Shown here one piece after another: positions 51,031 through 60,808 of a stretch of 64,000 nt of DNA (within the stretch, counting starts at the first letter, position 1; every line of letters starts with the position of its first letter). The position numbers and the translations under genes are program-made. The stretch is from Tepidisphaeraceae bacterium (lineage in GTDB: Bacteria > Planctomycetota > Phycisphaerae > Tepidisphaerales > Tepidisphaeraceae): contig DASYHQ010000055.1 of NCBI GenBank assembly GCA_035998445.1, positions 1-64,000 on the forward strand. Reading direction: 5' to 3'. The notes under the pieces were generated by a model. It was not told where the DNA came from. It did no database searches and saw only the letters and a list, made by a program, of their open reading frames with translations.

Positions 51031-51225
51031 CGTAGCATGGGCGTCTCGCCCATGGTGTCGGTACACCGACACGTCGGATGGTACACCATCCGAAACAGCA
51101 ATCGCGCCAGCGAAGGATTTGCCAGCACCAATGGACTTGAAGATCGCTAGCGCTCGTTCCTCGGACGGCGTACCGTCCGACACCGCGGGGTACCGCGGCT
51201 CCATGGGCGGGACGCCCATGCTACG
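51031..51225. repeat. CATGGGCGTCTCGCCCATG palindrome, copy 3, compound
   Basis: Outer arms CGTAGCATGGGCGTCTCGCC and GGGCGGGACGCCCATGCTACG. Inside, a series of smaller inverted words: GGTGTCGGTACACCGACAC, GGATGGTACACCATCC and CGGACGGCGTACCGTCCG. It gives a multi-armed cruciform-like layout. Confidence 0.75.
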
Positions 51226-51468
51226 GTCGGAGCGGACCCGGCACCGTTCTTAACACCCTCTTAGGATGACGATCAGTGGCAGGGTCGCGTCAATCTCATT
51301 CGATCGCATGGGTTTCTCGGCCCCAGATGACCGAGCAGAACCACAAAGCCGCAAAGACACGAAGGATGCACGAAGGTCATCTTTGAGATTCGGTGCCTGG
51401 GGTTTGTTTGGCATTGGGGCTTGGGATTCCGAGTCTCCCTCCCTTCCTGTCACCGATCTGAAATTTTG

Positions 51469-51496
51469 TTGACATAGGTAATCTGCGCCATATCCT
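51469..51496 (+). promoter_or_regulatory. Candidate sigma-70 promoter
   Basis: TTGACA (51469-51474) and TATCCT (51491-51496) with a 16-bp spacer. It would drive the 51731 gene with a leader of about 230 bases. A leader this long may hide regulatory RNA; none was recognised. Repeat words (AACCACAAAGCCGCAAAGAC) lie upstream. Confidence 0.4.
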
Positions 51497-51730
51497 ATCC
51501 CTGTCACTTGAGGTGATTTTCATTGCCGAGAGTGACAATGGGCTGGCCGGCCACTGCAGGGATGCAAGAAGTGGCTGGTTTATATTCGAATGGGCTTCGG
51601 GGCGGTGACCGCCTTGCTCGGCTCCCCCTCCCCGAAAATTGACTGGCTTGCATTGTCGACCGATCGCAGCGGGCAACACTGCGATCATCGCTACGGCGCG
51701 GCGTGCGGGTTCGTCGGGGCATTTCGTATC

Positions 51731-52030
51731 ATGGCACGAAATCCAATTCTGGATCTTCCCTTAAGCGACGTCATGCGATCGGAGATCGCGCTGCCGTTGC
51801 AACACGTTTTGAACCTCTACACGGTCGGCAACTTCCTCAACGCGTGGCGCAACCCGCGTAACCACGCCGGCATCGAGCGCGTCTTCGACACGCCGCACCA
51901 GGCCCGGCACGCCGTCGCCGTGTGCGCCGCGTGGCTCGGCATCAACACGCACGCGTCGGTCGAATCCGTCCCCGCGTGGTGGGTGCAGGACACGACCGCC
52001 CCCGCGACCGGCAACGGCCTGAGCGCCTAA
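51731..52030 (+). CDS. Hypothetical small protein
   Basis: 99 residues from the ATG at 51731. Blocks: DLPLSDVMRSEIALPLQHVL, LYTVGNFLNAWRNPRNHAGI and CAAWLGINTHASVESVPAWW. No family recognised. Trp- and His-rich. A frame upstream of the ATG is open to 51590 but reads as low-quality sequence. Confidence 0.5.
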   Translation: MARNPILDLPLSDVMRSEIALPLQHVLNLYTVGNFLNAWRNPRNHAGIERVFDTPHQARHAVAVCAAWLGINTHASVESVPAWWVQDTTAPATGNGLSA

Positions 52031-52070
52031 AGGCTGGCGGACGAAACCCACGCTGCGTTGATCAGGGACG

Positions 52071-52175
52071 TGTCATCCCGACGGGAGGATTGCCGACCTG
52101 AGGGATCTCCCCCGGCCGAGAACTGCCATCGATTGAGATCCCTCTGGTCGCCTGAGGCTCCGATCGGGATGACAA
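52071..52175. repeat. TGTCATCCCGA palindromic repeat, copy 5
   Basis: Bounded by TGTCATCCCGACGGGAGGA and CTCCGATCGGGATGACA; lies in front of long element copy C. Confidence 0.8.
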
Positions 52176-52292
52176 GTGCGCGGGAGGCGACAGAGTTTCG
52201 TCCGCCAGCCCAAGGTTCTCGATCCCCAAACTGACCGATCGTCCGCATCCTGTGATTCTACGGGACCGCCACCCCTGCGCCCCGCCGTCGCT

Positions 52293-52918
52293 CTTCTGTA
52301 GGACAGGCATTCCTGCCTGTCTTTCCCCCGTCTGCTTCTCCCCCCGTATTCTTTTTTCTTCTGTGGCACAGGCATTCTTGCCTGTGTCTCTTTCTGTCTC
52401 TCCTTTTCGTGGGACGGACATTCTTGTCCGCCAAGCCGCGGAGCCGCGACGGTGAAGAGGCAGAGACGCGAAGGCGCGAAGGACACGAAGGCGGACGCGA
52501 AGAAATGCGGATGGTGTTGCGCCGAACCCGGGTCTTCTGCGCAGCGCATCCGTGGAGATGGATAGCGTGTTCTTTGACAACCGAATAGCCGACGCGCGTT
52601 ACATGTCGCACCCCATTCTCCCCACCCGATGTTGCACAATGGTGCATAATGGTGCCCGGTTTCGCGTTTTGCCTTACCCAAACCGCCGTCATGACACGGG
52701 GGCCCCTGATTTTTTCGCCCTACTTCGCGTCCTGCTTCGCGCCTTCGCGTCTCTGTTGCATTTATGAAAGCGCAACGCGTAAAGAGAAACAGACAAGAAT
52801 GTCCATCCCGCCGGGAAAGGGAAGGCAGAAGAGACACAGGCAAGAATGCCTTTGGCACGGAATACGGGGGAGAGGAAGACTGGGGGAGAGACAGGCAGGA
52901 ATGCCTGTCCTACAGAAG
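52293..52918. repeat. Long MITE-like element (copy C), inverted relative to copy A
   Basis: A 626-bp block with the same outer ends and second-level ends as copy A. The core is the reverse complement of copy A's: GAGATGGATAGCGTGTTCTT at about 52553 corresponds to the complement of 6420-6445, and TTGCCTTACCCAAACCGCCG at about 52670 to the complement of 6310-6330. GTGCACCAT-like words recur here as TGGTGCATAATGGTGC. No transposase is visible. Confidence 0.8.
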
Positions 52919-52966
52919 AGGATAGGAGAAAGAGAAGCGCCGCCGCGCGATACTCGGTCGCGAGAG

Positions 52967-54157
52967 TTACTGACCGTCACCGAACCGGCGGACGAGGTCC
53001 ACGAACATCCGCATCCCGACTTCCACCGCGCCATCCGCGAAGTTGAAGTGCTCGTTGTGCAGCGGATATGACACCTTCGCCTCGACGGCTTCAACACCGA
53101 TCAGAAAGAAACAGCCGGGCACTTGCTGCAGGTAGTACGCGAAGTCCTCACCGCCCATGCTCGGCCGGCCGACGGGCAGGAAGTGAGCGGCGCCAACCGT
53201 CGTTCGCGCGACGCGTGCGACGTAGTCGGCCATCTGCGGGTCGTTGATCGTGGGTGGGTAACCTTCGGCCCATTCGAACTGCAGCGTGCAGTCGTTGGCG
53301 GCGGCGATGTGGTGACAGCGGCGTTGGATCGATCGCGCGATCGCAACGCGCTGCTCGGGCAACAGCGTGCGGGCGGTGCCTTGGATGGTGGCGCTATCCG
53401 GGATGATGTTCGTGGCGCTACCTGCGCGGATGACGCCGACGGTAACCACTGCCGACGCACCCGGGTCGGTCTCACGGCTGACGAACTGCTGGAGGTTCAG
53501 AACCGCCTCGCACGCGGTGACGATCGGGTCGCGACCGAGGTGTGGAAACGCGCCGTGACACCCCCGGCCGACGAACGTCGCGCGGAAGTTGTCCGTCGCC
53601 GCCAGCAACGGGCCCGGCTTCGTCGCGACCGTACCCACCGGCAGCCCCGGCCAACCGTGCAGCCCGAAGATTGCGGTCACCTTCGGGCCGATGCGACCGT
53701 CCAACACACCTGCATCGCAAAGCACCTCACCCCCACCGCCGCCCTCTTCGGCCGGTTGAAAGATGAGCTTCACGCAGACCGGCAGTTCGTGCTCGCGCGA
53801 CTTCAGGACGGCAGCCGCGCCGAGCAGCGTCGCGGTGTGACCATCGTGCCCGCAGGCGTGCATTCGCCCCTCGTGGATGCTGGCGTAAGGAACGCCGGTC
53901 CGTTCGACGATCGGCAGCGCATCGATGTCGGCCCGCAGCGCGACGCACGGCTTGGCGGTGTCACCGAACCACGCGATCGTCGCCGTCTCCGCCTCGGGCA
54001 CACCGTCGACGTGGTGGATGTTCAGCCGATCCAGCTCCGCCCGAATCGCAGTGGCGGTTTTGAATTCCTGATAGCCCAGTTCCGGAATGCGATGCAGTTG
54101 ATGGCGCAGCTCGACCGCGTGCTGGACCGCAGAGGTGAACAGGGTGTCGGTCGTCAT
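52967..54157 (-). CDS. M20 family amidohydrolase
   Basis: 396 residues from the ATG at 54157 with GAGAGG seven bases upstream. Metal-site blocks: HACGHDGHTATLLGAAAVL near 100-118, QPAEEGGGGGEVLCDAGVL, and GGEDFAYYLQQVPG near the end. N-terminal HQLHRIPELGYQEFKTA and ALRADIDALP fit the IAA-amino-acid hydrolase / N-acyl-aminoacid amidohydrolase branch. It cleaves an N-acyl or peptide amide; the substrate is unknown. Convergent to no gene; ends at the edge of element copy C. Confidence 0.93.
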   Translation of the reverse strand: MTTDTLFTSAVQHAVELRHQLHRIPELGYQEFKTATAIRAELDRLNIHHVDGVPEAETATIAWFGDTAKPCVALRADIDALPIVERTGVPYASIHEGRMHACGHDGHTATLLGAAAVLKSREHELPVCVKLIFQPAEEGGGGGEVLCDAGVLDGRIGPKVTAIFGLHGWPGLPVGTVATKPGPLLAATDNFRATFVGRGCHGAFPHLGRDPIVTACEAVLNLQQFVSRETDPGASAVVTVGVIRAGSATNIIPDSATIQGTARTLLPEQRVAIARSIQRRCHHIAAANDCTLQFEWAEGYPPTINDPQMADYVARVARTTVGAAHFLPVGRPSMGGEDFAYYLQQVPGCFFLIGVEAVEAKVSYPLHNEHFNFADGAVEVGMRMFVDLVRRFGDGQ

Positions 54158-54234
54158 CGGCAAACCTCTCGCAGCAGACTCACCGTCAGAAAAATATCAT
54201 CCCGCGGCCGCCGCGGTCATACGCCTGCTTCCCC

Positions 54235-54561
54235 TTACGCCATCGGCAGTTCCGCCTGTATCAGCGCTGGTCGCCCCGGCCGCTCGAATAGCCGTGTTTT
54301 ATACGTCGGAATCGTCACCATCGGTGAATTCCGAAGCTCACCATCATCCAGCTTGAACGCCCAACCGTGCCACGGGCAGACGGCACAACCGGCATCGATA
54401 TAACCGGCCGACATTGCCCCACCGGCGTGCGGGCAGGCGTTGTCCATCACGAACGGTTTGCCATCCTGCACGAAGACGGCCAGCTGAAAACCGTCGATCT
54501 CGACGTACTTCCCCTCGCCGGCCGGCACCTCGTCGACGTCGCATAGTGACACCCATGCCAT
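54235..54561 (-). CDS. Rieske [2Fe-2S] ferredoxin-like protein
   Basis: 108 residues. The two cluster motifs are intact: CPHAGGAM (C-x-H) around residue 43 and CPWHGWAFKLDDG (C-x2-H) around 61-64. It is of the small NirD/BphF-like Rieske type, feeding electrons to an unknown enzyme. No oxygenase or nitrite reductase is adjacent; next upstream is an M20 hydrolase on the same strand, 77 bp away. Confidence 0.9.
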   Translation of the reverse strand: MAWVSLCDVDEVPAGEGKYVEIDGFQLAVFVQDGKPFVMDNACPHAGGAMSAGYIDAGCAVCPWHGWAFKLDDGELRNSPMVTIPTYKTRLFERPGRPALIQAELPMA

Positions 54562-54707
54562 GACCGGAGCCTACGGCATATCCCCACCCACAGGCAAGCC
54601 GGTCGGAAAAACAGCAGGTTCAACGGTTTGCGTTTTGGCGCGTATCTTTGCAAACTATCTCGCCGAACAGGCCGGTAAACCAATATTTCTCACAAGGATA
54701 ACTGCAC

Positions 54708-55823
54708 ATGGCAGAGAAGAGCGTATCGACGGACTCCCTGGCGATGGAGAAGAAGCAGGAGTTTAAGGGCAAGAAGTTCCGCATTGCGATGATCGGTTGC
54801 GGTGGCATCGCGCAGACCCACCTGGGCGCCTTGAAGGAAATGCCCGACGTGGAGGTCGTCGCCGGCGTCGATATCGACACCGATCGGTTGAAGGTGATGG
54901 AGGACAAGTGGGGCGTCTCCCAGAACTACACCGACTGGAAGAAGATGCTGAAGGAAGTGCGGCCCGACGCCGTCAGCATCTGCACGCCCAACGGCCTGCA
55001 CAGCGCCCCCGCCATCGACGCCGCCAACGCCGGTTGTCACGTCATCGTTGAGAAGCCGATGGCGATGAAGCCCGCCGAGTGCGAGAAGATGATCGCCGCC
55101 TCGAAGAAGGCCGGCAAGAAGCTCGTGATCGGCTTCCAGTACCGCTACCACCCCAACAGTGAGTTCCTCGTGCGCGCCCGTGAGGACGGTCGTTTCGGGA
55201 ACATCATGTTCGTGAAGTGCCAGGCGCTGCGCCGCCGCGGCATTCCGAACTGGGGCGTCTTCGGTCGCAAGGAGATGCAGGGTGGCGGGCCGATGATCGA
55301 CATCGGCGTGCACGTGATCGAGATGGCCCACTACGTCATGGGCAGCCCCAAGCCCGTCGCCGCCATGGGCAACACCTGGACGTACATGGGCAACAAGCCC
55401 AGCAACACCGTCAGCCAGTGGCCGAACTGGGATCACAAGACCTACACGGTCGAAGACCTGGCGATCGGTCAGATCCGCTTCGAGAACGGCGCGATCCTGC
55501 ACATCGAATCGATGTTCGCCGGCCACATCGAGAAGGACGTGTGGAACTTCAACCTGATCGGCGACAAGGGTGGCTGCAACTGGGACCCGGCCATGATCTT
55601 CACCGATCGCGCCGGCACCATGACCAACGAGGTGCCCGCGTTCCTGCCCAACCAAACCGGCTTCAGCTACCTGTTCGGCCGCAAGCTGCGCAACTTCGTC
55701 GACGGCTGCACGAAGGGCACCCCCCTGACGGCCCCCGGTGAAGCCGGCCTGGCCATCCAGAAGATCCTCGACGGCGTCTACCGCTCCGCCGAATCGGGTG
55801 GCCGCGAGGTCGCGATCAAGTAA
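54708..55823 (+). CDS. Gfo/Idh/MocA family oxidoreductase 1
   Basis: 371 residues. Rossmann start FRIAMIGCGGIAQTHLGAL at about 26, EKPMAMKPAECEKM with the catalytic-region Lys, and the C-terminal mixed-beta domain: GGGPMIDIGVHVIEMAHYVM (D...H motif), EDLAIGQIRFENGAILHIES. NAD(P)-dependent oxidation of a sugar or cyclitol is the family role; the substrate is unknown. Ends in a strong terminator. A second, divergent member lies at 56058-57257. Confidence 0.93.
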   Translation: MAEKSVSTDSLAMEKKQEFKGKKFRIAMIGCGGIAQTHLGALKEMPDVEVVAGVDIDTDRLKVMEDKWGVSQNYTDWKKMLKEVRPDAVSICTPNGLHSAPAIDAANAGCHVIVEKPMAMKPAECEKMIAASKKAGKKLVIGFQYRYHPNSEFLVRAREDGRFGNIMFVKCQALRRRGIPNWGVFGRKEMQGGGPMIDIGVHVIEMAHYVMGSPKPVAAMGNTWTYMGNKPSNTVSQWPNWDHKTYTVEDLAIGQIRFENGAILHIESMFAGHIEKDVWNFNLIGDKGGCNWDPAMIFTDRAGTMTNEVPAFLPNQTGFSYLFGRKLRNFVDGCTKGTPLTAPGEAGLAIQKILDGVYRSAESGGREVAIK

Positions 55824-55847
55824 GTCGTTCGCTTGACCATAAAACGC

Positions 55848-55885
55848 AGAACGGGCCGATCTCTCGCGAGATCGGCCCGTTCTCA
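55848..55885 (+). terminator. Terminator after the first Gfo/Idh gene
   Basis: AGAACGGGCCGATCT and its complement AGATCGGCCCGTTCT around CTCGCG, followed by CATTC. 24 bp after the stop. Confidence 0.85.
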
Positions 55886-55923
55886 TTCGCCGTCTTACTA
55901 AAGTACCACTGCTCCGCTTCAAG

Positions 55924-56030
55924 TGTCATCCCGACGGGAGGCTTGCTGACCTGACCCATCTCCCAAGGCCGAGAAACGTCCGTCGTTCGAGATCCCTCGG
56001 GGTCGCCTTAGGCTCCCTTCGGGATGACAC
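55924..56030. repeat. TGTCATCCCGA palindromic repeat, copy 6
   Basis: Bounded by TGTCATCCCGACGGGAGGC and GGCTCCCTTCGGGATGACA. Between the convergent oxidoreductase genes. Confidence 0.85.
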
Positions 56031-56057
56031 GTGGGAGCGAACTCCCACTGCGCCCAA

Positions 56058-57257
56058 TTACCCCACCTGCGATACCTTGATCGGCATCCGTTCTTTCGCG
56101 CTGATCGCCGCCGCCTCGAGCACCTGCTGCGTCTTATAAGCGTCCTCAAAATCGGGCAGCGGCACGACGGGTTCCTTGCCGCCGAGGATCTGCATCATGT
56201 CGTACGTCTGGTTGACGAACGCATGCTCGTAACCACCGGGGTGGGCGGTGGGCCAGTAGGCGAAGGCGTAGGGGTGTTCGCCGGGCACGCTGGCTTGAAT
56301 CTTCGTCCAGCCCTGCACCTTGCGGGGCTGGGTGGCGTCGAAGTACATGAGGTTATTGAGGTCTTCGAAGTCGAAGTAGATCGATCCGTTCTCGCCGTTC
56401 ACTTCCAGGCCGTTCTTGTTCTCGCGACCGGTAGCGAAGCGGGTCGATTCGAACGATGCGACCGCCCCACCCTTGAAGCGCGCCAGGAACAGCACGGTGT
56501 CGTCGACCGTCACCTTGCCCTTCTTGCCGCTGCCGCCCTTGGCGCCGCTGGCGATGCCCGCGCCGGCGACACCGGTGGGAATGACGCGTTCCTTGATGAA
56601 CGTCTCGGAGATCGCGCCGCTGACTTCCACGATTTCGTCACCCGTGACGAAGCGGGCCATATCGATGATGTGCGCGCCAAGGTCGCCATGCGACCCCGAG
56701 CCAGCGGCCTCCTTGTCAAACCGCCAGACGAGCGGGATGTCCGGCGAGCTCGCCCAGCCCTGCAGGTAGAACGCCCGCACGTGGTAGATGCGACCCAACC
56801 GCCCTTCCTTGGCCAACTGGTGTGCCAGCGCCAGCGCCGGCACCCGGCGGTAGCTGTAGCTCACGAACGTCTTGGCCTTGCGCTTCACCTTGCGGGCCGC
56901 GTCGCGCATCTCTCGCGCATCGGCCAGCGTGGCGGCGAGCGGCTTTTCGCAGAAGACGTGCTTGCCGGCCTCCAGCGCCGCCAGCGTCATGTCCTTGTGC
57001 TGATTGTTCGGCGTACCGATGTCCACCAGCTGTACGTCCGGGTTCGTGACCGCCGTCCGCCAGTCGATCGACGCCGTCTGCCAACCCCAGCGATCCTTGA
57101 ACGCCTCGAGGTCCGCACGATTGCGTCCGACGACCGTATGCATCACCGGCTGCACCGGCACGTCGAAGAACTTGCCGACCTTCATGTACGCGTTGCTGTG
57201 AGCACGGCCCATGAACTTGTAGCCGATCATGCAGACGTTGAGCGATTTCGCCGCCAT
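56058..57257 (-). CDS. Gfo/Idh/MocA family oxidoreductase 2
   Basis: 399 residues from the ATG at 57257 with AAAGGAAAC upstream. Nucleotide loop LNVCMIGYKFMGRAHSNAY, EKPLAATLADAREM, then GSGSHGDLGAHIIDMARFVT (D...H). Internal Gly/Lys-rich low-complexity stretch (VAGAGIASGAKGGSGKKGK) near 240-260 inserted in the C-terminal domain. Substrate unknown. A different subgroup from the 54.7-kb gene, which suggests a sugar-oxidation theme but no sure link. Confidence 0.92.
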   Translation of the reverse strand: MAAKSLNVCMIGYKFMGRAHSNAYMKVGKFFDVPVQPVMHTVVGRNRADLEAFKDRWGWQTASIDWRTAVTNPDVQLVDIGTPNNQHKDMTLAALEAGKHVFCEKPLAATLADAREMRDAARKVKRKAKTFVSYSYRRVPALALAHQLAKEGRLGRIYHVRAFYLQGWASSPDIPLVWRFDKEAAGSGSHGDLGAHIIDMARFVTGDEIVEVSGAISETFIKERVIPTGVAGAGIASGAKGGSGKKGKVTVDDTVLFLARFKGGAVASFESTRFATGRENKNGLEVNGENGSIYFDFEDLNNLMYFDATQPRKVQGWTKIQASVPGEHPYAFAYWPTAHPGGYEHAFVNQTYDMMQILGGKEPVVPLPDFEDAYKTQQVLEAAAISAKERMPIKVSQVG

Positions 57258-57443
57258 AGATGGGTTTCCTTTCCGATTTGAAGTGCGCGAAGTGTAGCGG
57301 CAACGTTCCGAGGTGAAAACATCAACATGAAACGACATCGGCCCCGCCCGCGTGGTGCGGGCGAGGCCGATGCTTGGTTCGCAATAGTCTCGGCCCTGCC
57401 GCTTCAGCGGCAAGGGGCAGCTTGTCGCACGCGCGTTGCGAGG

Positions 57444-58124
57444 CTAAACGCGACGACGGCGCAGCGCCATCAATCCGCCCACGGCCAGCAATCCGAGGGT
57501 CGTCGGCTCCGGAACGGCGGCGATGACGCCGGGCGAACCGATCTCGCCGTCCGTGAGCGACGCGAATGCGCCGTTCACGCCGATCTCGCTCAGCGTCGAA
57601 ATCAGCCCCGTCGCGCCCGCAGCGTTGTCGAACGTGACGCGGTCCGTCGAGGCGCCGAATTCAACGCTGGTGATGACCGTCCCGCTTCCATCAAAAATGT
57701 TGATGGCATCGCCACCCGTGCTCAGGCCAATGCCCGCGCCACCGTAGGCGCCTATCAGAAAGCCGGCTGGCACGTTCGAGCCGAACCAAGCATCCAGAAA
57801 GTCGGCAATCTTGGTCGGATCGTTGGTGCCGTCGGCGTTCGATTCCATGAACACCGCCGACGATCCCGCGGGCAGGCTCGTCACACCGCGAAGCGCGCGG
57901 GCCGTCAAGAAGCTGGCCGAACTGTCGTCCACGGCCCAGCCGGCGATGTCGACGGCCGACGACCCGGTGTTCGTCAGTTCGAACCAATCGGAACCGTACG
58001 AGCTTAAACCGCTGCCGGAGGGGTGAACCTCCGTTACGACGATACTCGCGTGCCCGGTCGACGTCAGGCTGACGCTCACAAGGGCCATGGCCGCAACGGC
58101 GGCAAACAGTTGTGACTTCTTCAT
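57444..58124 (-). CDS. PEP-CTERM protein with lamin-tail (LTD) domain
   Basis: 226 residues: signal peptide LFAAVAAMALVSVSLTSTGHA, then an LTD-like beta domain: VVTEVHPSGSG, SDWFELTNTGSSAVDIAGWA, LPAGSSAVFME, then a C-terminal VPEPTTLGLLAVGGLMAL RRRRV-type sorting tail. The LTD strands and W-F-E-L-T-N pattern are characteristic. Probably an exosortase-sorted envelope protein. Second PEP-CTERM protein in the window. Confidence 0.9.
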   Translation of the reverse strand: MKKSQLFAAVAAMALVSVSLTSTGHASIVVTEVHPSGSGLSSYGSDWFELTNTGSSAVDIAGWAVDDSSASFLTARALRGVTSLPAGSSAVFMESNADGTNDPTKIADFLDAWFGSNVPAGFLIGAYGGAGIGLSTGGDAINIFDGSGTVITSVEFGASTDRVTFDNAAGATGLISTLSEIGVNGAFASLTDGEIGSPGVIAAVPEPTTLGLLAVGGLMALRRRRV

Positions 58125-58300
58125 TCTGATCCTCCCGCCCCATTCAGGGGCAATTTCGGTGACGCAGACGTTCAGGCCACATCCTCACGTGAGGCGCGCG
58201 CCCGGACTCATTCGTGCCGTGTCCGTTCGATCGATTGATTGATTGGTTAAAGCGCATCCTTCAGCGGTCGGTGCGCTCCCGTCATGCCCGCTTGCGTCGC

Positions 58301-59200
58301 TCAGGGCGCTGCATCGGCATCGCTGAGCGACCAGCGCAGGAAGCCCGGGCGGTTCATGGTCTCGTCGAATACCCCCGCGGTCGTCGCGTCCTTGTGGGAC
58401 ACGAACTGCACGTGTCCGTCGGCGAACAGCATATTCCCGCCCCGCGATTTGCGGTGGCGCGTGGTGAAGCGCTGGTAGTCGCCCTTGATGCGGTTCAGGT
58501 CACGGCTGGTGAGCCGGTCCGCGTCGCCACCCTGTGACTGGTAATAGGCATCGTCGGACGCGTTCACCTCACCGCCGCGCATGCGCTTCTCGAGCATCAG
58601 CACGAACTCCGATGCGGGCCGCAGCCGAGCCATCTTCAGGCCGGGGGTGCCGTCGGACATCTTCGAGTTAAGCACGTAGCAGATGAACGTGTCGCGCGCC
58701 TGCCCCGCACTTGAGGCGGCGGTGCGGCCGTACATCGTGAAGTAGCCGTTGTTCACGTTGGTCGCCGGGCTGCTGGTGCGGTTGACGGCGGTGCTGGCGA
58801 CCGGGCAGACGAAGATGCTGTTGTCGCCGTCGAGTGGCAGTCGCGTGGTTCCCGCGATGTGATCGGCGTACATCTGGTTGTAGCTCTTGCCGTTCAGCAG
58901 AGGTGGGACGGCGTTGAACCATAGCCCGTCCGAGTCCCAGCCGCGTAGGTCTGGACCGGTGATGCGGTTGCCGTTGCTGTTGCCATCTTCTGGGCCATCG
59001 CTTGGCATCGTGCCCTTGTTGGCGTCCACGTACATCGTGAAGCCCAGGCCCCACTGGCGCAGGTTGCTGGCGCACTGCACCTCGCGTGCAGACTCACGCG
59101 CTTTCCCGAGCGACGGCAACAAAATCCCCAGTAGCAGAGCGATAATTCCAATCACTACGAGCAGTTCGACCAACGTGAAGCCACGACGATTCTTCTGCAT
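58301..59200 (-). CDS. Prepilin-like protein with H...DGHV tail
   Basis: 299 residues. Leader [20 protein letters not shown], cleaved after Gly, then [20 protein letters not shown] (the typical conserved block), and [20 protein letters not shown] near the end. Larger than the copy at 29.5 kb. It follows the DUF2252 gene by 16 bp on the same strand. Confidence 0.9.
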   Translation of the reverse strand: MQKNRRGFTLVELLVVIGIIALLLGILLPSLGKARESAREVQCASNLRQWGLGFTMYVDANKGTMPSDGPEDGNSNGNRITGPDLRGWDSDGLWFNAVPPLLNGKSYNQMYADHIAGTTRLPLDGDNSIFVCPVASTAVNRTSSPATNVNNGYFTMYGRTAASSAGQARDTFICYVLNSKMSDGTPGLKMARLRPASEFVLMLEKRMRGGEVNASDDAYYQSQGGDADRLTSRDLNRIKGDYQRFTTRHRKSRGGNMLFADGHVQFVSHKDATTAGVFDETMNRPGFLRWSLSDADAAP

Positions 59201-59216
59201 GTCTAGTCCTTCCAGT

Positions 59217-60638
59217 TCAATTCGCGGGCGTCTTGCCCGCGGCGGTTAGTGCTTTACGTACTTGTTCGATGTCGGCGCCCGCCCGCGCGTCGGCAGTGAC
59301 GGTGGCGAAGTCGGCTTTGAGTTGCCGGTTGTATTCCAAGGCTCGCGCGTCGAGCGTGCGGACGAGGTCCGGTGTCAGTCGACCGGCAATCGCGGTGGCG
59401 TCAGTGGTCGTGCGGCGGTGAGCGGCGCCGGTGACAGCGCCCCAGATTTCTGCCATCTCCAGTAGTTCAGCAAGATTGCCCACGTCCTCGGTGTCCAGTT
59501 CGTCGCTCCAGGGCTCGCGCAGGCTGATCCAGTAGGATGCGCCGTTCACGTCCATCGTGCCGCACACCCACGGTTGCGTGTCCAGCGCCGCCTGCATGTT
59601 CGCCACGCATCGCTGGGCTGGCGTGCGCTCGTCCAGTGGAACGACGCCTGCCCGCTCGGCGGCGCTGGGGATCTGTTGCTTCAGGTAGACGACGGCGTCG
59701 CCATCGATGCCGGTCAGCGGATTGGCCAGCAACACGTAACACTTTCGCAACCCTTGGCTACCGGACGACCCCACGCGCGACCGCAGCACGACGCCCTTCA
59801 TTGCCGCGCGCACTTCTTCCGTCCCGCGAAGGCGGAACTGCGCCTTCAGGTCCGGCGATTCGTCGATGGCCGCTGCAAGCGCCGCGGCGATCGCGTCGGC
59901 CTGCTCGCTGGCGTCCTGCAACACCTCTTTGACCTTGCTCGACTTGCTCGTGATGGTTGCGTGGAACCGGTTCGTGTCATCCAGCAGTTCCTTCCGTGCG
60001 CCGTCGAATGGCTTTCGTTCCTTCGCCAGCATCTTGCGGACCTGTACGTTCCCCGCGAGATCGGCCGCCGCCGACTTAGCTTCAGACGTTAATGCCTCTC
60101 GATAGCGGCCGAGCATCGCCTCGGTCACCTTGGCGCGGTCGGCGGCCGCCAGCGTCATGCCGTTCGTTTCCGCGACAAGGTTCAGGCTGATCAGCCCGTG
60201 CAGCAGTTCCAATTGAAACGGCAGGCGGGCGCTGTCGTCGAAATCCACCCAACCGAACGCCAGCTTGCCCGGTTCCACGGCGTAGGTTCCGATGTTGCCC
60301 GGGTGCAGGTCGCCGTGACAGATGACGTACGCGGCATCGTCGGCCAGCCAGTCGGTGGTGTGCTGTTTGGCCCAGCGGTAGTAGAGGTCCTTCGTCCCCC
60401 GCCAGAACTTGTACTTCGACTCGGTGATCGCGGCGACCTTCATCGGGAAGCCGTACGGATCGCCCGCCTGCACGTACGGCGACCATGCGTCGCGCAGCAC
60501 GGCGTACGGATCGCTCTGCTGCTGGCCCAAGGCAACCGCCGACGACCCACCGATCGCCGCGCCTAGCACGACGCTCATGGCGACGTGGCGAATGCATCTA
60601 AACAGCCGATGGCGAGCGATAGGGAGGGACATGTCCAT
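59217..60638 (-). CDS. DUF2252 protein, exported
   Basis: About 473 residues from the ATG at 60638 (or 60632). A signal peptide-like segment ([20 protein letters not shown]) precedes the kinase-like fold: [33 protein letters not shown] (the HGDLHxGN motif) and [19 protein letters not shown] (D-x-D). DUF2252 proteins resemble aminoglycoside phosphotransferases, so a kinase role is likely, but an exported location would be unusual for an ATP-dependent kinase; the signal may be misassigned. Followed by a prepilin-like gene. Confidence 0.85.
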   Translation of the reverse strand: MDMSLPIARHRLFRCIRHVAMSVVLGAAIGGSSAVALGQQQSDPYAVLRDAWSPYVQAGDPYGFPMKVAAITESKYKFWRGTKDLYYRWAKQHTTDWLADDAAYVICHGDLHPGNIGTYAVEPGKLAFGWVDFDDSARLPFQLELLHGLISLNLVAETNGMTLAAADRAKVTEAMLGRYREALTSEAKSAAADLAGNVQVRKMLAKERKPFDGARKELLDDTNRFHATITSKSSKVKEVLQDASEQADAIAAALAAAIDESPDLKAQFRLRGTEEVRAAMKGVVLRSRVGSSGSQGLRKCYVLLANPLTGIDGDAVVYLKQQIPSAAERAGVVPLDERTPAQRCVANMQAALDTQPWVCGTMDVNGASYWISLREPWSDELDTEDVGNLAELLEMAEIWGAVTGAAHRRTTTDATAIAGRLTPDLVRTLDARALEYNRQLKADFATVTADARAGADIEQVRKALTAAGKTPAN

Positions 60639-60808
60639 TTCAGAGCATCTTCTGCAAGGTTGGCGACTTTCTATCACCGCCATCCACGGTTGGGGGTTAT
60701 CACCGCGGTGGCGCTGGGTCGTTTCAGCAACGCGCATGCGTTGCGCTAATTGTCGAGGCTGCTGCAAAGGTGACGCTGCCACGCGCTCGGCGGTATGATC
60801 GATCTTGT

